The notes: generated from the sequence alone by a model not told the origin. A DNA stretch of 28,106 nt from Deinococcus sp. Leaf326 (GCF_001424185.1 NZ_LMOM01000023.1:1-28106), one strand, 5' to 3'; shown: positions 8,553 through 17,014, numbered from the stretch's first letter. Numbers and translations are program-made.

Positions 8553-8642
8553 GCGTTCTCCACGGGTGTGGGGATGGACCGTCCAACGGCTACAGCACCA
8601 ACACCGCATTCAAGCGTTCCCCACGGGTGTGGAGATGGACCG
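8553..8642 (+). CRISPR. two-repeat CRISPR remnant with a type I-E-like repeat
   Basis: Two 29-bp repeats, 8553-8581 and 8614-8642, are separated by a 32-bp spacer (period 61 bp, the type I-E geometry). They differ at two positions and share GTTC-CCACGGGTGTGG-ATGGACCG. That is close to the type I-E repeat I remember from Thermus and Deinococcus. A further 32 bp (8643-8674) could be a second spacer, but no third repeat follows. No type I-E cas genes are in the window. It looks like a decayed or solitary mini-array. I cannot say what the spacer targets. Confidence 0.75.
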
Positions 8643-9053
8643 TCCACCTGCTACGGCGCGCTGCTCAGCGTCAAGTCCTGGAGATCGGAAGAGGACGTGC
8701 TTTGCTCTCGCGTGTCATACATAATTTTTCAAGTCCTCAAAAACTGTTGGGTACTGAGGTGTCCGAGATACCTGGGATACGGGCCGTCTGGATTGTTCGA
8801 GCATCGGTATCTCTCCTCCCTATTGTACTTAATATCTGTTATGACAAATAGGGTAGCTAGAAATAACTCCCTCAGATCCACCCAGCCAATCTAGGGGTAC
8901 CATTACCCCTCAAAACAATTTGGAGGCCCCTTCCTGCCCCTCCTGTGAGCAAGCAAAATTCAAGCCCTCCCAGACGCATCCCAGGAGATCACGACCTAGC
9001 CAGGGGTGGAAACCACGCTCTCGCTCCTCCATTCCGCACTCAGTTCTCGTGCT
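8643..9053. other. intergenic stretch, no gene seen
   Basis: After the CRISPR remnant there is an AT-richer stretch (around 8705-8880) and then mixed sequence. The open frames here are short, lack ribosome sites and resemble nothing I know. It may hold the old leader or trailer of the CRISPR array. Confidence 0.5.
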
Positions 9054-9248
9054 TCAAGCTTGATTGGATCGCCACAATAATTCTATTCCCGCCTGAATAC
9101 CGGACCGTAACCGGAAGGTCGCTGTGTTCGCCTCGACCGTGACAATCTCTAAGTCCCGTGCTGTATCAACGTCAATACATAGCTTGACCGGACTGACGTT
9201 ACGCTGCACGCCCAACGCCTGAACGACGTCATTTACAAAATCCCTAGT
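9054..9248 (-). other. open frame without start, possible gene remnant after the response regulator
   Basis: On the minus strand a frame overlapping the end of the response regulator gene stays open for 64 codons and reads in part VVQALGVQRNVSPVKLCID and VEANTATFRLRSGIQAG, ending TGA at 9054-9056. It looks protein-like but has no ATG; a GTG or TTG start is possible only about 12 residues in. It could be the 3' end of a deleted gene. No family recognised. Confidence 0.25.
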
Positions 9249-9874
9249 TCAAGCGCCCGAAGGACTGCGCGAGTTCGGTCTCGGGCTTGCAGCTTGAAGA
9301 GAATACTGGACACAAGATTTTTAACGGTCCCTTCCTTAAGTTGCACCAGATCGGCCAGCTCCCGATTGGAGTACCCCCCAGCCATCAGGCGCAGCAATTC
9401 TAATTCTCTGGGTGAGAGCTCTGGAGACGCCTCCGGTTCTGGATCTGCGTCCTGGGATTGCCGAAGATGAGCCACGACATGCTCGCTCAGCACAGGTCGT
9501 GAAAAGGTTTCTCCCCTCGCTACGGTCCGAATACTGTCCAGCAACGTCTCGAGTGAAGCGTCCTTGAGCAGGAAGCCGCGAGCACCAGCTTTCCGGCTGC
9601 GCAGTAGCGCTTCGTCGTCATTAAAGGTGGTGAGCATCAGCGTCGGCGGTAAGCTACCTTTGATATTCAAGGCCTCTAAAACCCCCAAACCGTCAAGCCG
9701 CGGCATGCGCACATCCAAGAGGAGAACGTCGGGGCGGATGGCGCAGACTACGGCGACTGCCTCTTGGCCGTCTCCAGCCTCCGCCACGACTTCTATATCT
9801 GGAGCAAGCTCGAGTAGTCGGCGCAGCCCTAGTCGCACAAGGGTCTGATCATCAACCAGACACACCCGAATCAT
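9233..9874 (-). CDS. NarL/FixJ-family response regulator
   Basis: The 213-residue protein has an N-terminal receiver domain. The acidic pair is in CLVDDQTLVR, the phosphoacceptor Asp in VLLLDVRMPRLDG, the conserved Thr in MLTTFNDDEA and the Lys in GFLLKDAS. A C-terminal LuxR-type HTH follows (LSPRELELLRLMAGGYSNREL, then KEGTVKNLVSSILFKL). Phosphorylation by its kinase should drive dimerisation and DNA binding. The start ATG overlaps the stop of the kinase gene by 4 nt (ATGA), so the two are translationally coupled. The DesR type of this family often controls a neighbouring membrane or export gene. Here the flanking lipoproteins or the gene's own promoter dyad at 11072 are candidate targets, which is inference. 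Confidence 0.93.
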   Translation of the reverse strand: MIRVCLVDDQTLVRLGLRRLLELAPDIEVVAEAGDGQEAVAVVCAIRPDVLLLDVRMPRLDGLGVLEALNIKGSLPPTLMLTTFNDDEALLRSRKAGARGFLLKDASLETLLDSIRTVARGETFSRPVLSEHVVAHLRQSQDADPEPEASPELSPRELELLRLMAGGYSNRELADLVQLKEGTVKNLVSSILFKLQARDRTRAVLRALELGIL

Positions 9875-11037
9875 AGCCTTCCAGCTAAGGGGAAATGGGC
9901 TTCCACTTGAAGTCCTCCTTGAGGTCCGGGCCTCAGCATCAGCGAGCCATTCAACTCATTCATGCGTTCCTGCATTCCTTTCAAACCATTGCCCGTGATG
10001 AGTGGCCAATGTACATGTCCATCGTCCGCAATTTGAATAATCAATGTGCAATCCGTGCACTGCATGGACAACCAGAGATTCCTGGCCTGGGCATGTTTGA
10101 GTGTGTTAGTTACTGCTTCTTGGGTCAAACGAAGGAGTGTGGCTGCTTGACAGGGCGGTGGCGTCAGACAGATGGGAGGAATATCGACATGGACTTGGAG
10201 CCCAGGAATACCACTGGTGACTTGATAAAGCAACTTCTTCCAATCTTCAGCGTCACCTCGCAGGTCATTCACGCTCTCCCGGACGTCTGCCAAGAGCAGG
10301 CGATTCAGGACCCTAGCCCGCTCAATAGACACCTGAACCTCTGAACCAGAGAGATGAGCTGCGAGTTCCAACTCCATGTTGAGAACGGTGAGGTGATGTC
10401 CAAGCGAGTCATGGAGCTCCCGCGAAATTCTGGTGCGCTCTGCTTCGCGGGTCGCCTGCTGCAGCATCGCGCGGGTAAATTGAAAATTCACATTCAATTC
10501 GGCCAAGGACTTGCGGGCTCGACGCTCGTTGCCGAGCATCTGAATCAGAAGTGCCGTTAGCATCTGGACAATGCCCATGAATACACCCGTGTAAAGGGCG
10601 CTCCCTAGAGACAGCTGGGTCTGGAGTACCAAAGCCAACCCGACGTTCTGAAGAGCAATCCAGCCTAGGGTGGAGCGCCAAGGCAACAGGCCGGGAAGCA
10701 GGGCGGCGATAAGGATCAGCAATACCCCCAGATCTGCCTTGGAGGAGAAGATGGCGTTGGTGCCTAGGGCACTCAAGGTCATCACACCGCAACTCCACAA
10801 GCGTTTTTGCCGTAGTGGTGCAATACCAGTAGCCATCCAGACGGCTGTTCCCCGAGTCGCCCACCAATAGGCAGTGCCGAAGAGGAGATAGAGGGATAAC
10901 CACACAGTGTACTCAAGCGGTGTGAGCCGTTGGAGCGCTTGCTGTCCGTCTGCTCCATCCAAGCTGATGTAGAGGAGCTCGGTGAGCCAGCAAAGCAGCC
11001 CCCCCCAGCGCAGCAGGGTTCCTGTATGGATGCGCAC
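9871..11037 (-). CDS. sensor histidine kinase, HisKA_3 (NarX/DesK type)
   Basis: I favour GTG at 11037 (VRIHTGTLLRWGGL), because the upstream TTG at 11061 would place the -10-like TATATT inside the coding region. The N-terminal 170 residues carry about five hydrophobic membrane helices without a large sensory loop, as in DesK-like sensors. The dimerisation box has the phosphorylated His in ERTRISRELHDSLGHHL. The ATPase domain shows the N box (EAVTNTLKHA), G1 (IADDG) and G2 (GNGLKGMQERM). The length of about 388 aa is normal. It is the first gene of a two-gene operon with the response regulator. With most of its sensor region in the bilayer it probably senses membrane state. Confidence 0.93.
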   Translation of the reverse strand: MRIHTGTLLRWGGLLCWLTELLYISLDGADGQQALQRLTPLEYTVWLSLYLLFGTAYWWATRGTAVWMATGIAPLRQKRLWSCGVMTLSALGTNAIFSSKADLGVLLILIAALLPGLLPWRSTLGWIALQNVGLALVLQTQLSLGSALYTGVFMGIVQMLTALLIQMLGNERRARKSLAELNVNFQFTRAMLQQATREAERTRISRELHDSLGHHLTVLNMELELAAHLSGSEVQVSIERARVLNRLLLADVRESVNDLRGDAEDWKKLLYQVTSGIPGLQVHVDIPPICLTPPPCQAATLLRLTQEAVTNTLKHAQARNLWLSMQCTDCTLIIQIADDGHVHWPLITGNGLKGMQERMNELNGSLMLRPGPQGGLQVEAHFPLAGRL

Positions 11038-11071
11038 GACAGGGCAATATAGCGGGCGCAATATCCCAGAT

Positions 11072-11114
11072 CAGGTGCCAAAAGTCATGTTGGCCACTTG
11101 ACTTTCGGCACCTG
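11072..11114. promoter_or_regulatory. 16-bp imperfect dyad upstream of the two-component operon
   Basis: CAGGTGCCAAAAGTCA (11072-11087) and its near-perfect inverse (11099-11114) match at 15 of 16 positions around an 11-bp spacer. It lies 35-77 bp upstream of the kinase GTG and about 170 bp upstream of the divergent lipoprotein gene. No gene ends here, so a terminator is unlikely. It may be a binding site for the NarL-type regulator or another dimeric regulator. Confidence 0.5.
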
Positions 11115-11254
11115 TAGTTTTCTAACGCTCCTCTTATATTTTCTGTCGGCAGACGTAAAACGCTTTTAGCACATTCAACTATCTCTAAGAGGGGATAGGC
11201 AAGGCCAATATGTCTTCCAAAGACCGCTAAAAACTTCGGCACGTCAGGAAAACT

Positions 11255-11260
11255 TATAGA
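11255..11260 (+). promoter_or_regulatory. possible -10 box for the 718-aa lipoprotein gene
   Basis: TATAGA lies 25 bp before the ATG at 11286, upstream of a GTGGAG ribosome site. No clear -35 is visible. Confidence 0.3.
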
Positions 11261-11285
11261 CTCTCTCAAGCGTAGTGGAGCAAAT

Positions 11286-13442
11286 ATGAAGCACTTGCCT
11301 CTTTATATCGTCGGCTTGACAGTTTTACTTTCCTCTTGTGGAAATCAAAGTGTTCCTAAGAGTGGTGTTGTATCAAGCACTCCTACCAATTTGCAGCGTC
11401 CTGGTGACTTGGCTCCGGCTAAAACGGGAATTAAGAGTAATAATGTCACCAATGTAAATGACACTTGGCGTGGAATGACCTGGCGCCTTCTTGATACCCG
11501 TGACGGTATCGTACATGTCGGTGCTGACCAGGCAACTGACCCTTACAGAGGCGACACGAGTGCCGCGAGCGATCTTCCGATTCTCTGTCTTGAACAGGAT
11601 GGACGCCCCTCCCCGGAGGGGCTAGCGACCAACTTCTACGATGGTTGGGCCAGCGGTCAGGTCAAGCTGACCCCTCCGATCACGGGAAGTGCCCTGACCT
11701 CGCAACGGATCGCCGACCAAGTCTGTGCGGCAGAGTTCGGACCCCAGTGGCGCATGGCTGAATTCCACGATGGTCAGGCAAATGGGGAGCCGGGAGGTTG
11801 GCGCTTTTACGCCAACGGGAACATCAACACGGATTCCCGCTTTTGGGTCGCTATTAATGACCAGAATGCCAACCCCTGGAACTCGGATGGCGTACGGACG
11901 GACACGGTCATTCCTGATTCGACAAAAGTATTGAGTGAGCGGGATCGGGCCGGACTTCTTCAAGCCTCTGAGGATGGTCGGACGCTCCTCTTTCGTTCGG
12001 ACACTCCTCTCCTGGCCAACTTAAGCGCTGGGATGGTCGTTGTGAGTCGGCCCACAGATGCAGCCCCTGGGGGACTGTTGGGGCGTGTGAGGGCGGTCCT
12101 CAACAATGGTGAAACAACAACAGTCCTGACAGAAGACGTTCCTCTGGAAGAAGTTATTCAAGACGGGGATCTGGACGCTGAAATTGCTCTTGATTCAGGT
12201 GCAATTGATTATTCCCGTTCAGGCAGTATGATCCAGGCGCAACAGAGTAGGCTTCAGGCGCAGCGAACCTTTAAGCTCTTCAGCTTCTCGAAAACGCCGT
12301 TCTGTCTTTATGATCATCAGAATCGCGATCTAGATTGTGATGACGGTGCATCTACGGGTCTCAAAGGACGTGTACCGAGTACAAACTATGCGACTTTTGA
12401 TGGCAATCTAAACGCACAGGCCAATGCGTTTATTAACGTAAAAATTCGCTGGTTTAGCTTGAGGCACTTTGATGCAGGTGTCGAACTTACTGAGTCAGCC
12501 AAAGCCATTTTGGATGCCAAGGGATCATACACCTGGAATGTCAATAAAGATTTGAATCAGTGGAAAATTACCTTCTCCCCTATCGTTTTCTTTATTGGAC
12601 CCGTTCCTGTAGTAATTACGCCTATTCTCGTTCCCACTGTAGGGACGGATGGGGAAATTACGGCAACACTCCATTACGAAGTGACACAAAATTTTAGCGG
12701 ACGATACGGTACAGAGTATAACAAAGGTAACGGGTGGAGCGGTATCAAGTCTCACTCATCAAACTTTACACAATCTCCTGCGACGGCGAATGGAACCGGT
12801 CGAGCGAGCGCCTATGTCGGAGTTAAGGGAATCATGGCATTCTATAGCTCTTCGGTGAACGGTCCGCAGGTATTTGCGCACGCCAAACCCTTCGCTGAGG
12901 TTGAAGCTAAAGCGTCTGCCGTGATTGGCCAAGGTGCTCAAATCGAAGCCTGCGGTTACTACGGTGTACGTGCTGATGTTGGGGTCGCTTTCCCACTGAT
13001 CACGTCCAGCACCTGGCAGGCGCGAGTACTAGATTTGCGCGACCAGATTGGGTGCTGGGGTGCTGGGCAACCCGGACCGGGGAACGGAGGGAACGCCTAC
13101 AACACGATGACGCTCAACTTCACCAGTGTTCAGGGGGACGTCGAGGTCAACAAATATAATCCCGTGACTGGCACTGCTACGAGAATTGGATATTTGGGAG
13201 GTGATGGGAGCGTCGATATCCTCAATGCACTCAATGCTACAGGAGATACCATTATCCAAGTTTCGAGCATCGCTAAGCGTTCCTCCGGAATATTCGGTAA
13301 CTATAGGCGTAACATTGATATGGCTGTGAGTGCCAATGGCCGTACGGTTTATGATCCCTCACCCACCGGATGCACTGGATGTCATTCCGCACAGGTTTAC
13401 CAATTTACTGTGAATAAGGCCAATGGAACATTAACTTGGTAG
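11286..13442 (+). CDS. 718-aa lipoprotein of unknown function
   Basis: ATG with GGAG six bases upstream. The signal peptide (MKHLPLYIVGLTVLLSSC) ends in a lipobox. Residues about 55-210 form a domain that resembles one in other Deinococcus lipoproteins: WRGMTWRLLDTRDG, CLEQDGRPSPEGL, QWRMAEFHDG and RFWVAINDQNANPW. The middle (about 330-590) is beta-rich with VLVPTVGTDGEITATLHY and a Gly-rich patch. The final 110 residues form another beta domain (MTLNFTSVQGDVEVNKY). Near the C-terminus is TGCTGCHSAQ, a lone CxxCH, possibly chance and possibly a disulfide. It is divergent from the two-component operon and ends in a good terminator. Its lower GC content than its neighbours suggests a separate history. 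Confidence 0.8.
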   Translation: MKHLPLYIVGLTVLLSSCGNQSVPKSGVVSSTPTNLQRPGDLAPAKTGIKSNNVTNVNDTWRGMTWRLLDTRDGIVHVGADQATDPYRGDTSAASDLPILCLEQDGRPSPEGLATNFYDGWASGQVKLTPPITGSALTSQRIADQVCAAEFGPQWRMAEFHDGQANGEPGGWRFYANGNINTDSRFWVAINDQNANPWNSDGVRTDTVIPDSTKVLSERDRAGLLQASEDGRTLLFRSDTPLLANLSAGMVVVSRPTDAAPGGLLGRVRAVLNNGETTTVLTEDVPLEEVIQDGDLDAEIALDSGAIDYSRSGSMIQAQQSRLQAQRTFKLFSFSKTPFCLYDHQNRDLDCDDGASTGLKGRVPSTNYATFDGNLNAQANAFINVKIRWFSLRHFDAGVELTESAKAILDAKGSYTWNVNKDLNQWKITFSPIVFFIGPVPVVITPILVPTVGTDGEITATLHYEVTQNFSGRYGTEYNKGNGWSGIKSHSSNFTQSPATANGTGRASAYVGVKGIMAFYSSSVNGPQVFAHAKPFAEVEAKASAVIGQGAQIEACGYYGVRADVGVAFPLITSSTWQARVLDLRDQIGCWGAGQPGPGNGGNAYNTMTLNFTSVQGDVEVNKYNPVTGTATRIGYLGGDGSVDILNALNATGDTIIQVSSIAKRSSGIFGNYRRNIDMAVSANGRTVYDPSPTGCTGCHSAQVYQFTVNKANGTLTW

Positions 13443-13473
13443 AGTCGAAAAAATCATCAGGGGATAACTAGCT

Positions 13474-13508
13474 AAGGCGCCAATTGCAAATAAGCAATTT
13501 GGCGCCTT
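13474..13508 (+). terminator. rho-independent terminator
   Basis: AAGGCGCCAATTGC pairs with GCAATTTGGCGCCTT across a short AT loop with one bulged base. It lies 31 bp after the stop of the 718-aa lipoprotein gene and is followed by TTAAG. Confidence 0.75.
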
Positions 13509-13649
13509 TAAGATTAATCTATAGTCGTCTATCTCATTACCCGACGCTTCGGGAATTGACATGCTGGCGGTCAATAAAGATCGCCTGAGCAGATACTGAT
13601 CCCTGCGGAACTATGTAACATCTATGTATGGGCCCTCCCTAGCGGACCA

Positions 13650-13904
13650 GTGTCTCATACACAGTCGCCTGGAAGAATGACACCTCACTGCTCAACTGAC
13701 GCCAAACGACCCCAATTGCACGACCCAGTGCACCAGTTTAGCGTCACTGAAGTCACCATCCGCGTCTGGCGGGCACGCCTCAGACGGAACAGCGAGGAAA
13801 CGCGAAGCGCTTCCCATGCCCATGGCCGACCCGAAAAACTCACGGCCGCGCAGCAGACCGATCTCATCCTGCTCCTCGATGGTGATTCCCGCGCTGTCTG
13901 CTAA
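13650..13904 (+). pseudogene. degraded transposase N-terminus, IS630-like
   Basis: The frame reads HQFSVTEVTIRVWRARLRRN and then HGRPEKLTAAQQTDLILLL before stopping. A helix-turn-helix with VxxW followed by GRPxKLTxxQ is the usual layout of the N-terminal DNA-binding part of IS630-type transposases. The upstream part does not fit the family and no catalytic domain follows, so this is a remnant. The rest of 13509-13905 shows no other gene. Confidence 0.45.
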
Positions 13905-13905
13905 T

Positions 13906-14466
13906 TCAGACCTTAAGTAATCGTAGGTGAGGCAATCGCGCGTTCGCTTCATTCAAGTCGAACTGCTCAGGATCCCATGCCCCGCCCACCCAGGCCAGTC
14001 GCTCATTGTACTCCGGGTGGCTAGGGTCATTGAGAATGTCGAGCAACTCGGCATACCCCCACACACCACCACAATCCTCTGGTGGGCCAGCGTGTTCTCC
14101 CGCGAGGACCCTCGGCTGCCGATCCAATGGATTAGCAAGCACCTTCTCCAGCACGACCTGGTGCGTCCACGAATCCCCGAAATCGTAGAGATATTCCACC
14201 TTGACCCGCACGCAGTCAAATACCTTGAACAAACGTTGTTGGCCTACGATCTCCCGCCGCTCCTGCTTGAAGCTATATAGGTGGTAGTTTTCCCAGCCCA
14301 TTGCGCCTTGAATCACACCATGCAGTCCGGTGAACGTTGCGTTCGCGGGAATTGTTACGCGACGCCAGATGGCCGGACGCAGCCCTTCGAGCGTAAGCTT
14401 GAGTTGAAGCATGGCGTCCGGTGTTACCGGAATGCTCGTCGCCTTCGTGGACGTTTCTGTGGGCAC
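13906..14466 (-). CDS. plasmid pRiA4b ORF-3 family protein
   Basis: Starts at GTG 14466 with AGGAGG six bases upstream. The 186-residue protein carries the family landmarks in order: LQLKLTLEGLRPAIWRRV, FTGLHGVIQGAMGW with YHLYSF, VEYLYDFGDSWTHQVVLE, then GPPEDCGGVWGYAELL and HPEYNERLAWVG, and WDPEQFDLNEAN. The length is normal for a single-domain member. The family is common on plasmids and in islands near transposons, with an unknown biochemical role. It has an IS630-like scrap just downstream and an IS1182 scrap just upstream, so it is probably cargo of a mobile region. Confidence 0.9.
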   Translation of the reverse strand: MPTETSTKATSIPVTPDAMLQLKLTLEGLRPAIWRRVTIPANATFTGLHGVIQGAMGWENYHLYSFKQERREIVGQQRLFKVFDCVRVKVEYLYDFGDSWTHQVVLEKVLANPLDRQPRVLAGEHAGPPEDCGGVWGYAELLDILNDPSHPEYNERLAWVGGAWDPEQFDLNEANARLPHLRLLKV

Positions 14467-14507
14467 CGTCGCCTCCTAGCTCTCAGCCTACTTGATGCTG
14501 CTGAGCT

Positions 14508-14731
14508 ACGGGCCTCCAAGTCGAACCCCTTGGCGAGCTTCCTGAACTCACTGCCCGCACTGCCTATGCGGCCCGCCCCAAAGGGAATGTAGTCATGCGG
14601 CTGCGAGACGAGTTCGGGCGGCTTTATGACGACGAGGACTTCCACCCATTCTTTTTGACGCGCGGTTGCCCGGCTTTTCTCCCGTGGCGACTTGCGTTCG
14701 TCTCTGTGCTGCAATTCATGGAGCAGCTCAG
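14508..14731 (+). pseudogene. IS1182-family transposase N-terminal fragment
   Basis: The frame reads GLQVEPLGELPELTARTA, KGNVVMRLRDEFGRLYDDEDF, FFLTRGCPAFLPWRLAF and VSVLQFMEQLS. These match the conserved first 75 residues of IS1182 transposases (PKGN-xxLRDELG, PWRLALVTVLQFLEGLSD). The expected first codon is ACG at 14508, as if an ATG had mutated. The match ends abruptly at QLS (about 14729), and the sequence then runs into the antisense of a cas5 fragment. No catalytic region remains. Confidence 0.75.
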
Positions 14732-14901
14732 TTGGCCAGAATCTTGTAGCGAAGTCCGGGTTGCCAGTAGATGGAGGTGAGGACGCCGTCGGCGGCGGGG
14801 ACGGTGAGCATGGGGTAGGTGTCGCGTTCTGTGGGCGTGTCGTAGCGGGTGAAGCTCGCGCTCTTGCCCCAGGCACGAATGCCGATGGGTGGAGAGTTCA
14901 T
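14728..14901 (-). pseudogene. cas5 (type I-C-like) N-terminal fragment
   Basis: The 57-residue frame starts MNSPPIGIRAWGKSASFTRY and contains TERDTYPMLTVPAADGVLTS, then IYWQPGLRYKILAN before the stop. This fits the first strand, helix and strand of type I-C Cas5 (WGDYAxFTRPE, ERVSYxVxTPSAARGxLEAIYWKP). Full Cas5 has about 220 residues, so three quarters are missing. The break coincides with the end of the IS1182 fragment. In type I-C, Cas5 processes crRNA and caps the Cascade foot, so this fragment cannot work. Subtype assignment is from pattern only. Confidence 0.7.
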
Positions 14902-14921
14902 GCTCTTCTACTGCTGCATCA

Positions 14922-15194
14922 CTACCGGACGCTGTCAAGCAGAAGTGGTCTAGAAGCCGTCAGAGTAGAGCGTCTCCTCGGCGAGATCTTGCGCTGAACA
15001 GCCCACCCGGAGGGGGTCGGGCCATCACAGAGCGCATCCAGAATCTGCTGCTCGGCCGCGTCGAATTCCACATGATCCTCTGGTGTTGCGCCCTCATCGT
15101 CCAGCTGGCGATTCACCCGAATGATGATGGCTTCATAGCGCCTGAGCATACGGAGCGCTTCCTCACGGCTGGCGGGGGCGGACCTGTTCGACAT
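14922..15194 (-). CDS. 90-aa protein of unknown function
   Basis: ATG with an AAGGAG site 6 nt upstream. It begins MSNRSAPASREEALRMLRRY and is mostly helical and charged up to about residue 60 (NRQLDDEGATPEDHVEFDAA). The C-terminal 30 residues are Arg/Ser-rich and look like read-through into unrelated sequence, so the 3' end may be altered. The gene lies 20 bp upstream of the cas5 fragment on the same strand and downstream of the pilin terminator. No family recognised. Confidence 0.55.
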   Translation of the reverse strand: MSNRSAPASREEALRMLRRYEAIIIRVNRQLDDEGATPEDHVEFDAAEQQILDALCDGPTPSGWAVQRKISPRRRSTLTASRPLLLDSVR

Positions 15195-15215
15195 GTTGAT
15201 CTCCTTGACGATAAG

Positions 15216-15248
15216 GACGGGAGCGCAGGCGGTGCCCACGCTCCCGTC
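15216..15248 (-). terminator. terminator hairpin of the pilin operon
   Basis: GACGGGAGCG and CGCTCCCGTC form a perfect 10-bp stem around a 13-nt loop, 10 nt after the stop of the last pilin gene. On the minus strand CTTATC follows, so the U tract is poor. It separates the pilins from the 90-aa gene. Confidence 0.65.
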
Positions 15249-15258
15249 ACTCTGGGAT

Positions 15259-15636
15259 TTAATTCTCGCGCTGTAAGCCGGACCGAGTGGCCACAATCGT
15301 CCGCTGTCCACCCAGATGCCGCACCGTATACCGAAAGCCCTCGGTATCGGCCTCGACCGTTTGAATTTCTAGTTGAGGGGCCTGACAGACCTGCCCAAGG
15401 GGCGTGTTCAGGAGTTGCGCCGCTGGCCGGTAGGCAGCGCCAGGGCCTTGATCGAGCTTGGCGCTGATGGCCGCCTGTACTAGGCCTCGGCCGCAGTTCA
15501 CGGCCACGGTATCGTTCGCCGTCCGGCGCGCTCCCTGCAGGTTCGGAATCAGGACAGCCGCCAGAATCCCGATGATCAGGATGATCACGAGCAACTCGAT
15601 CAGGGTGAAGCCCTGCTCCCGAACCGGCCCCCTCAC
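15259..15636 (-). CDS. type IV pilin-like protein 5 (divergent member)
   Basis: I choose GTG at 15636, which overlaps the TGA of the preceding pilin (GTGA) and gives a short prepilin leader VRGPVREQG. Cleavage before Phe leaves [20 protein letters not shown], with Glu at position 5. The 125-residue product then has [18 protein letters not shown], a Cys pair (NCGRG and QVCQAP) and a beta-rich tail ending TRSGLQREN. It lacks the [12 protein letters not shown] stretch shared by the four upstream members and looks more like an ordinary major pilin. The upstream ATG at 15687 would give an unusually long leader. A prepilin peptidase, not in this window, would process it and a type IV pilus or secretion machine would assemble it. 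Confidence 0.85.
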   Translation of the reverse strand: MRGPVREQGFTLIELLVIILIIGILAAVLIPNLQGARRTANDTVAVNCGRGLVQAAISAKLDQGPGAAYRPAAQLLNTPLGQVCQAPQLEIQTVEADTEGFRYTVRHLGGQRTIVATRSGLQREN

Positions 15637-16073
15637 CAGTCGATGGCGTTCATGACGCGGCCACTCGCATTGCACCCCTTCTGCCACTCGTAGAGCTTCG
15701 TGCCGTTCGGCGACCAGGTGAGATAGCAGTAGTACTCTGCGCCAAGGCTGACCTGGCTATTCCCAGTGCTGGCCTTACTAATACCTGCGGAATCGAAGTA
15801 ATGGACCTGGACGCCCTGGCCCTGGCAGACTTCCGCCACGTCGGACCCCAACGCACTGAGATTGGTATCCGTGCGGAAGCTCGGAGACTCGGCCCGTCGG
15901 GCCGTGAGCTCTGTCCAGACGGCTCTCCCGCACTGCTGCGCGGCCGCGTCGTACGGGCGCTTCTGGGCCCGCTGGTAACTCGGCAGGAAGAGCGCCGCGA
16001 GAATGCCGATAATGGCGATGACCACGAGTAATTCGATCAGGGTAAAGCCCTGCTGATGCTGTGGGGAACGCAT
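15633..16073 (-). CDS. type IV pilin-like protein 4
   Basis: ATG at 16073 with GGAGG upstream, giving leader MRSPQHQQG. The mature N-terminus is [20 protein letters not shown] followed by [22 protein letters not shown], nearly identical to the next three genes. The C-terminal domain has [16 protein letters not shown] and then [11 protein letters not shown], with a second Cys pair, and ends near NAIDW. About 146 residues. It overlaps the next gene by 4 nt. The variable tail against a constant N-terminus suggests one pilin fold with different surface faces. Confidence 0.88.
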   Translation of the reverse strand: MRSPQHQQGFTLIELLVVIAIIGILAALFLPSYQRAQKRPYDAAAQQCGRAVWTELTARRAESPSFRTDTNLSALGSDVAEVCQGQGVQVHYFDSAGISKASTGNSQVSLGAEYYCYLTWSPNGTKLYEWQKGCNASGRVMNAIDW

Positions 16074-16105
16074 AGACCCTCCAGTCGTGGAAGAAGCACG
16101 AGGCC

Positions 16106-16558
16106 TCATTGGATGTTGCCGTCCCAATCGAATTTGCGGTTGAGGCGGTCACCGATGGCTTGGGGCGACGGCGATTGCGTCCACCACCGGTAGAACCCGG
16201 TCCCATTCGGATGCCAGACCTTGAAGGCCAGGTTGTCCGCATCCCCATGGAAGGGTTGGGAGGCGCTGTCCGCGGCCACGCCACCGGCATGCGCACTCCA
16301 CCGCACCCCCTGGTCCTGGCACACTTCCTTGACGTCCGCCCCCAGGGCATCCATGTTGTTCGTAAACGTCTGATGCTCTGCGCGGTACGCGACTTCGTTG
16401 GTGACGATCGCCCGGCCGCACTGCACGGTAGCCGCGTCGAAGGGCCGTTTCTGGGCGCGCTGGTAACTCGGCAAGAAGAGCGCAGCGAGGATGCCGATGA
16501 TGGCGATGACGACGAGGAGCTCAATCAGGGTAAAGCCGTGTTGACGAGAAGAAATCAT
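16106..16558 (-). CDS. type IV pilin-like protein 3
   Basis: The 150-residue product has leader MISSRQHG, the hydrophobic [20 protein letters not shown] helix and [19 protein letters not shown]. The shared Cys pair is in VQCGRAI and VKEVCQDQG. The tail differs from its neighbours ([30 protein letters not shown]). The ribosome-site region (GAGGTCAATGC before ATG) is almost the same as that of the next upstream gene, so the duplication unit included the leader. The inferred role is a minor or alternative pilin, or a pseudopilin. Confidence 0.88.
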   Translation of the reverse strand: MISSRQHGFTLIELLVVIAIIGILAALFLPSYQRAQKRPFDAATVQCGRAIVTNEVAYRAEHQTFTNNMDALGADVKEVCQDQGVRWSAHAGGVAADSASQPFHGDADNLAFKVWHPNGTGFYRWWTQSPSPQAIGDRLNRKFDWDGNIQ

Positions 16559-16567
16559 GCATTGACC

Positions 16568-17005
16568 TCAGAAGGGCTGAAGGGTGAGCTTGCCGCCGTT
16601 CTCACGGGTGCCGTCGTTGCGGTTGTAGTGGTAGCCGCCACTGCCGCTGGGGTGCCAGACAGAGAAAGCGAAATTGTCGTTGGAGTAGGCGATCTGGTTG
16701 TTGCCGGCGCTCGCGGCCGTAATGCCCCCCAAACCGCTGTTCAGGACTTGAACGCCCTGGTCCTGACAAACCTCTTTGACGTCTTCACCGAGAGCCGCCA
16801 TATTGCCCTCGAAGGCGCGTTTCTCGACGAAGCCGACGTTCTCGGCCGTCACGATGGCCCGGGCGCACTGCAAGGCAGCGGCATCATGAGGGCGCTTCTG
16901 GGCCCGCTGATAACTCGGTAAAAACAGGGCGGCGAGGATACCAATGATGGCGATGACGACGAGGAGCTCGATCAGGGTAAAGCCATGTTGACGAGAGGAC
17001 ATCAT
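16568..17005 (-). CDS. type IV pilin-like protein 2
   Basis: The 145-residue product starts MMSSRQHG and has the same N-terminal helix, then [36 protein letters not shown] and a C-terminal [18 protein letters not shown] with GGKLTLQPF. It is very close to pilin 1 (17015-17464) over its whole length; differences cluster in the [12 protein letters not shown] loop. GAGGTC precedes the ATG pair at 17005 and 17002, and either could be used. It lies 9 bp after pilin 1. Confidence 0.88.
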   Translation of the reverse strand: MMSSRQHGFTLIELLVVIAIIGILAALFLPSYQRAQKRPHDAAALQCARAIVTAENVGFVEKRAFEGNMAALGEDVKEVCQDQGVQVLNSGLGGITAASAGNNQIAYSNDNFAFSVWHPSGSGGYHYNRNDGTRENGGKLTLQPF

Positions 17006-17014
17006 GCATCGACC

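Noticed and set aside
8681..8693. AGATCGGAAGAG resembles the start of a sequencing adapter
   Set aside because: Only about 12 bases match and the next bases differ from the common adapter continuations, so chance is likely.
13371..13385. CxxCH near the C-terminus of the 718-aa lipoprotein as a heme c site
   Set aside because: It is a single motif without a cytochrome fold or maturation genes nearby, so it is not called a cytochrome.
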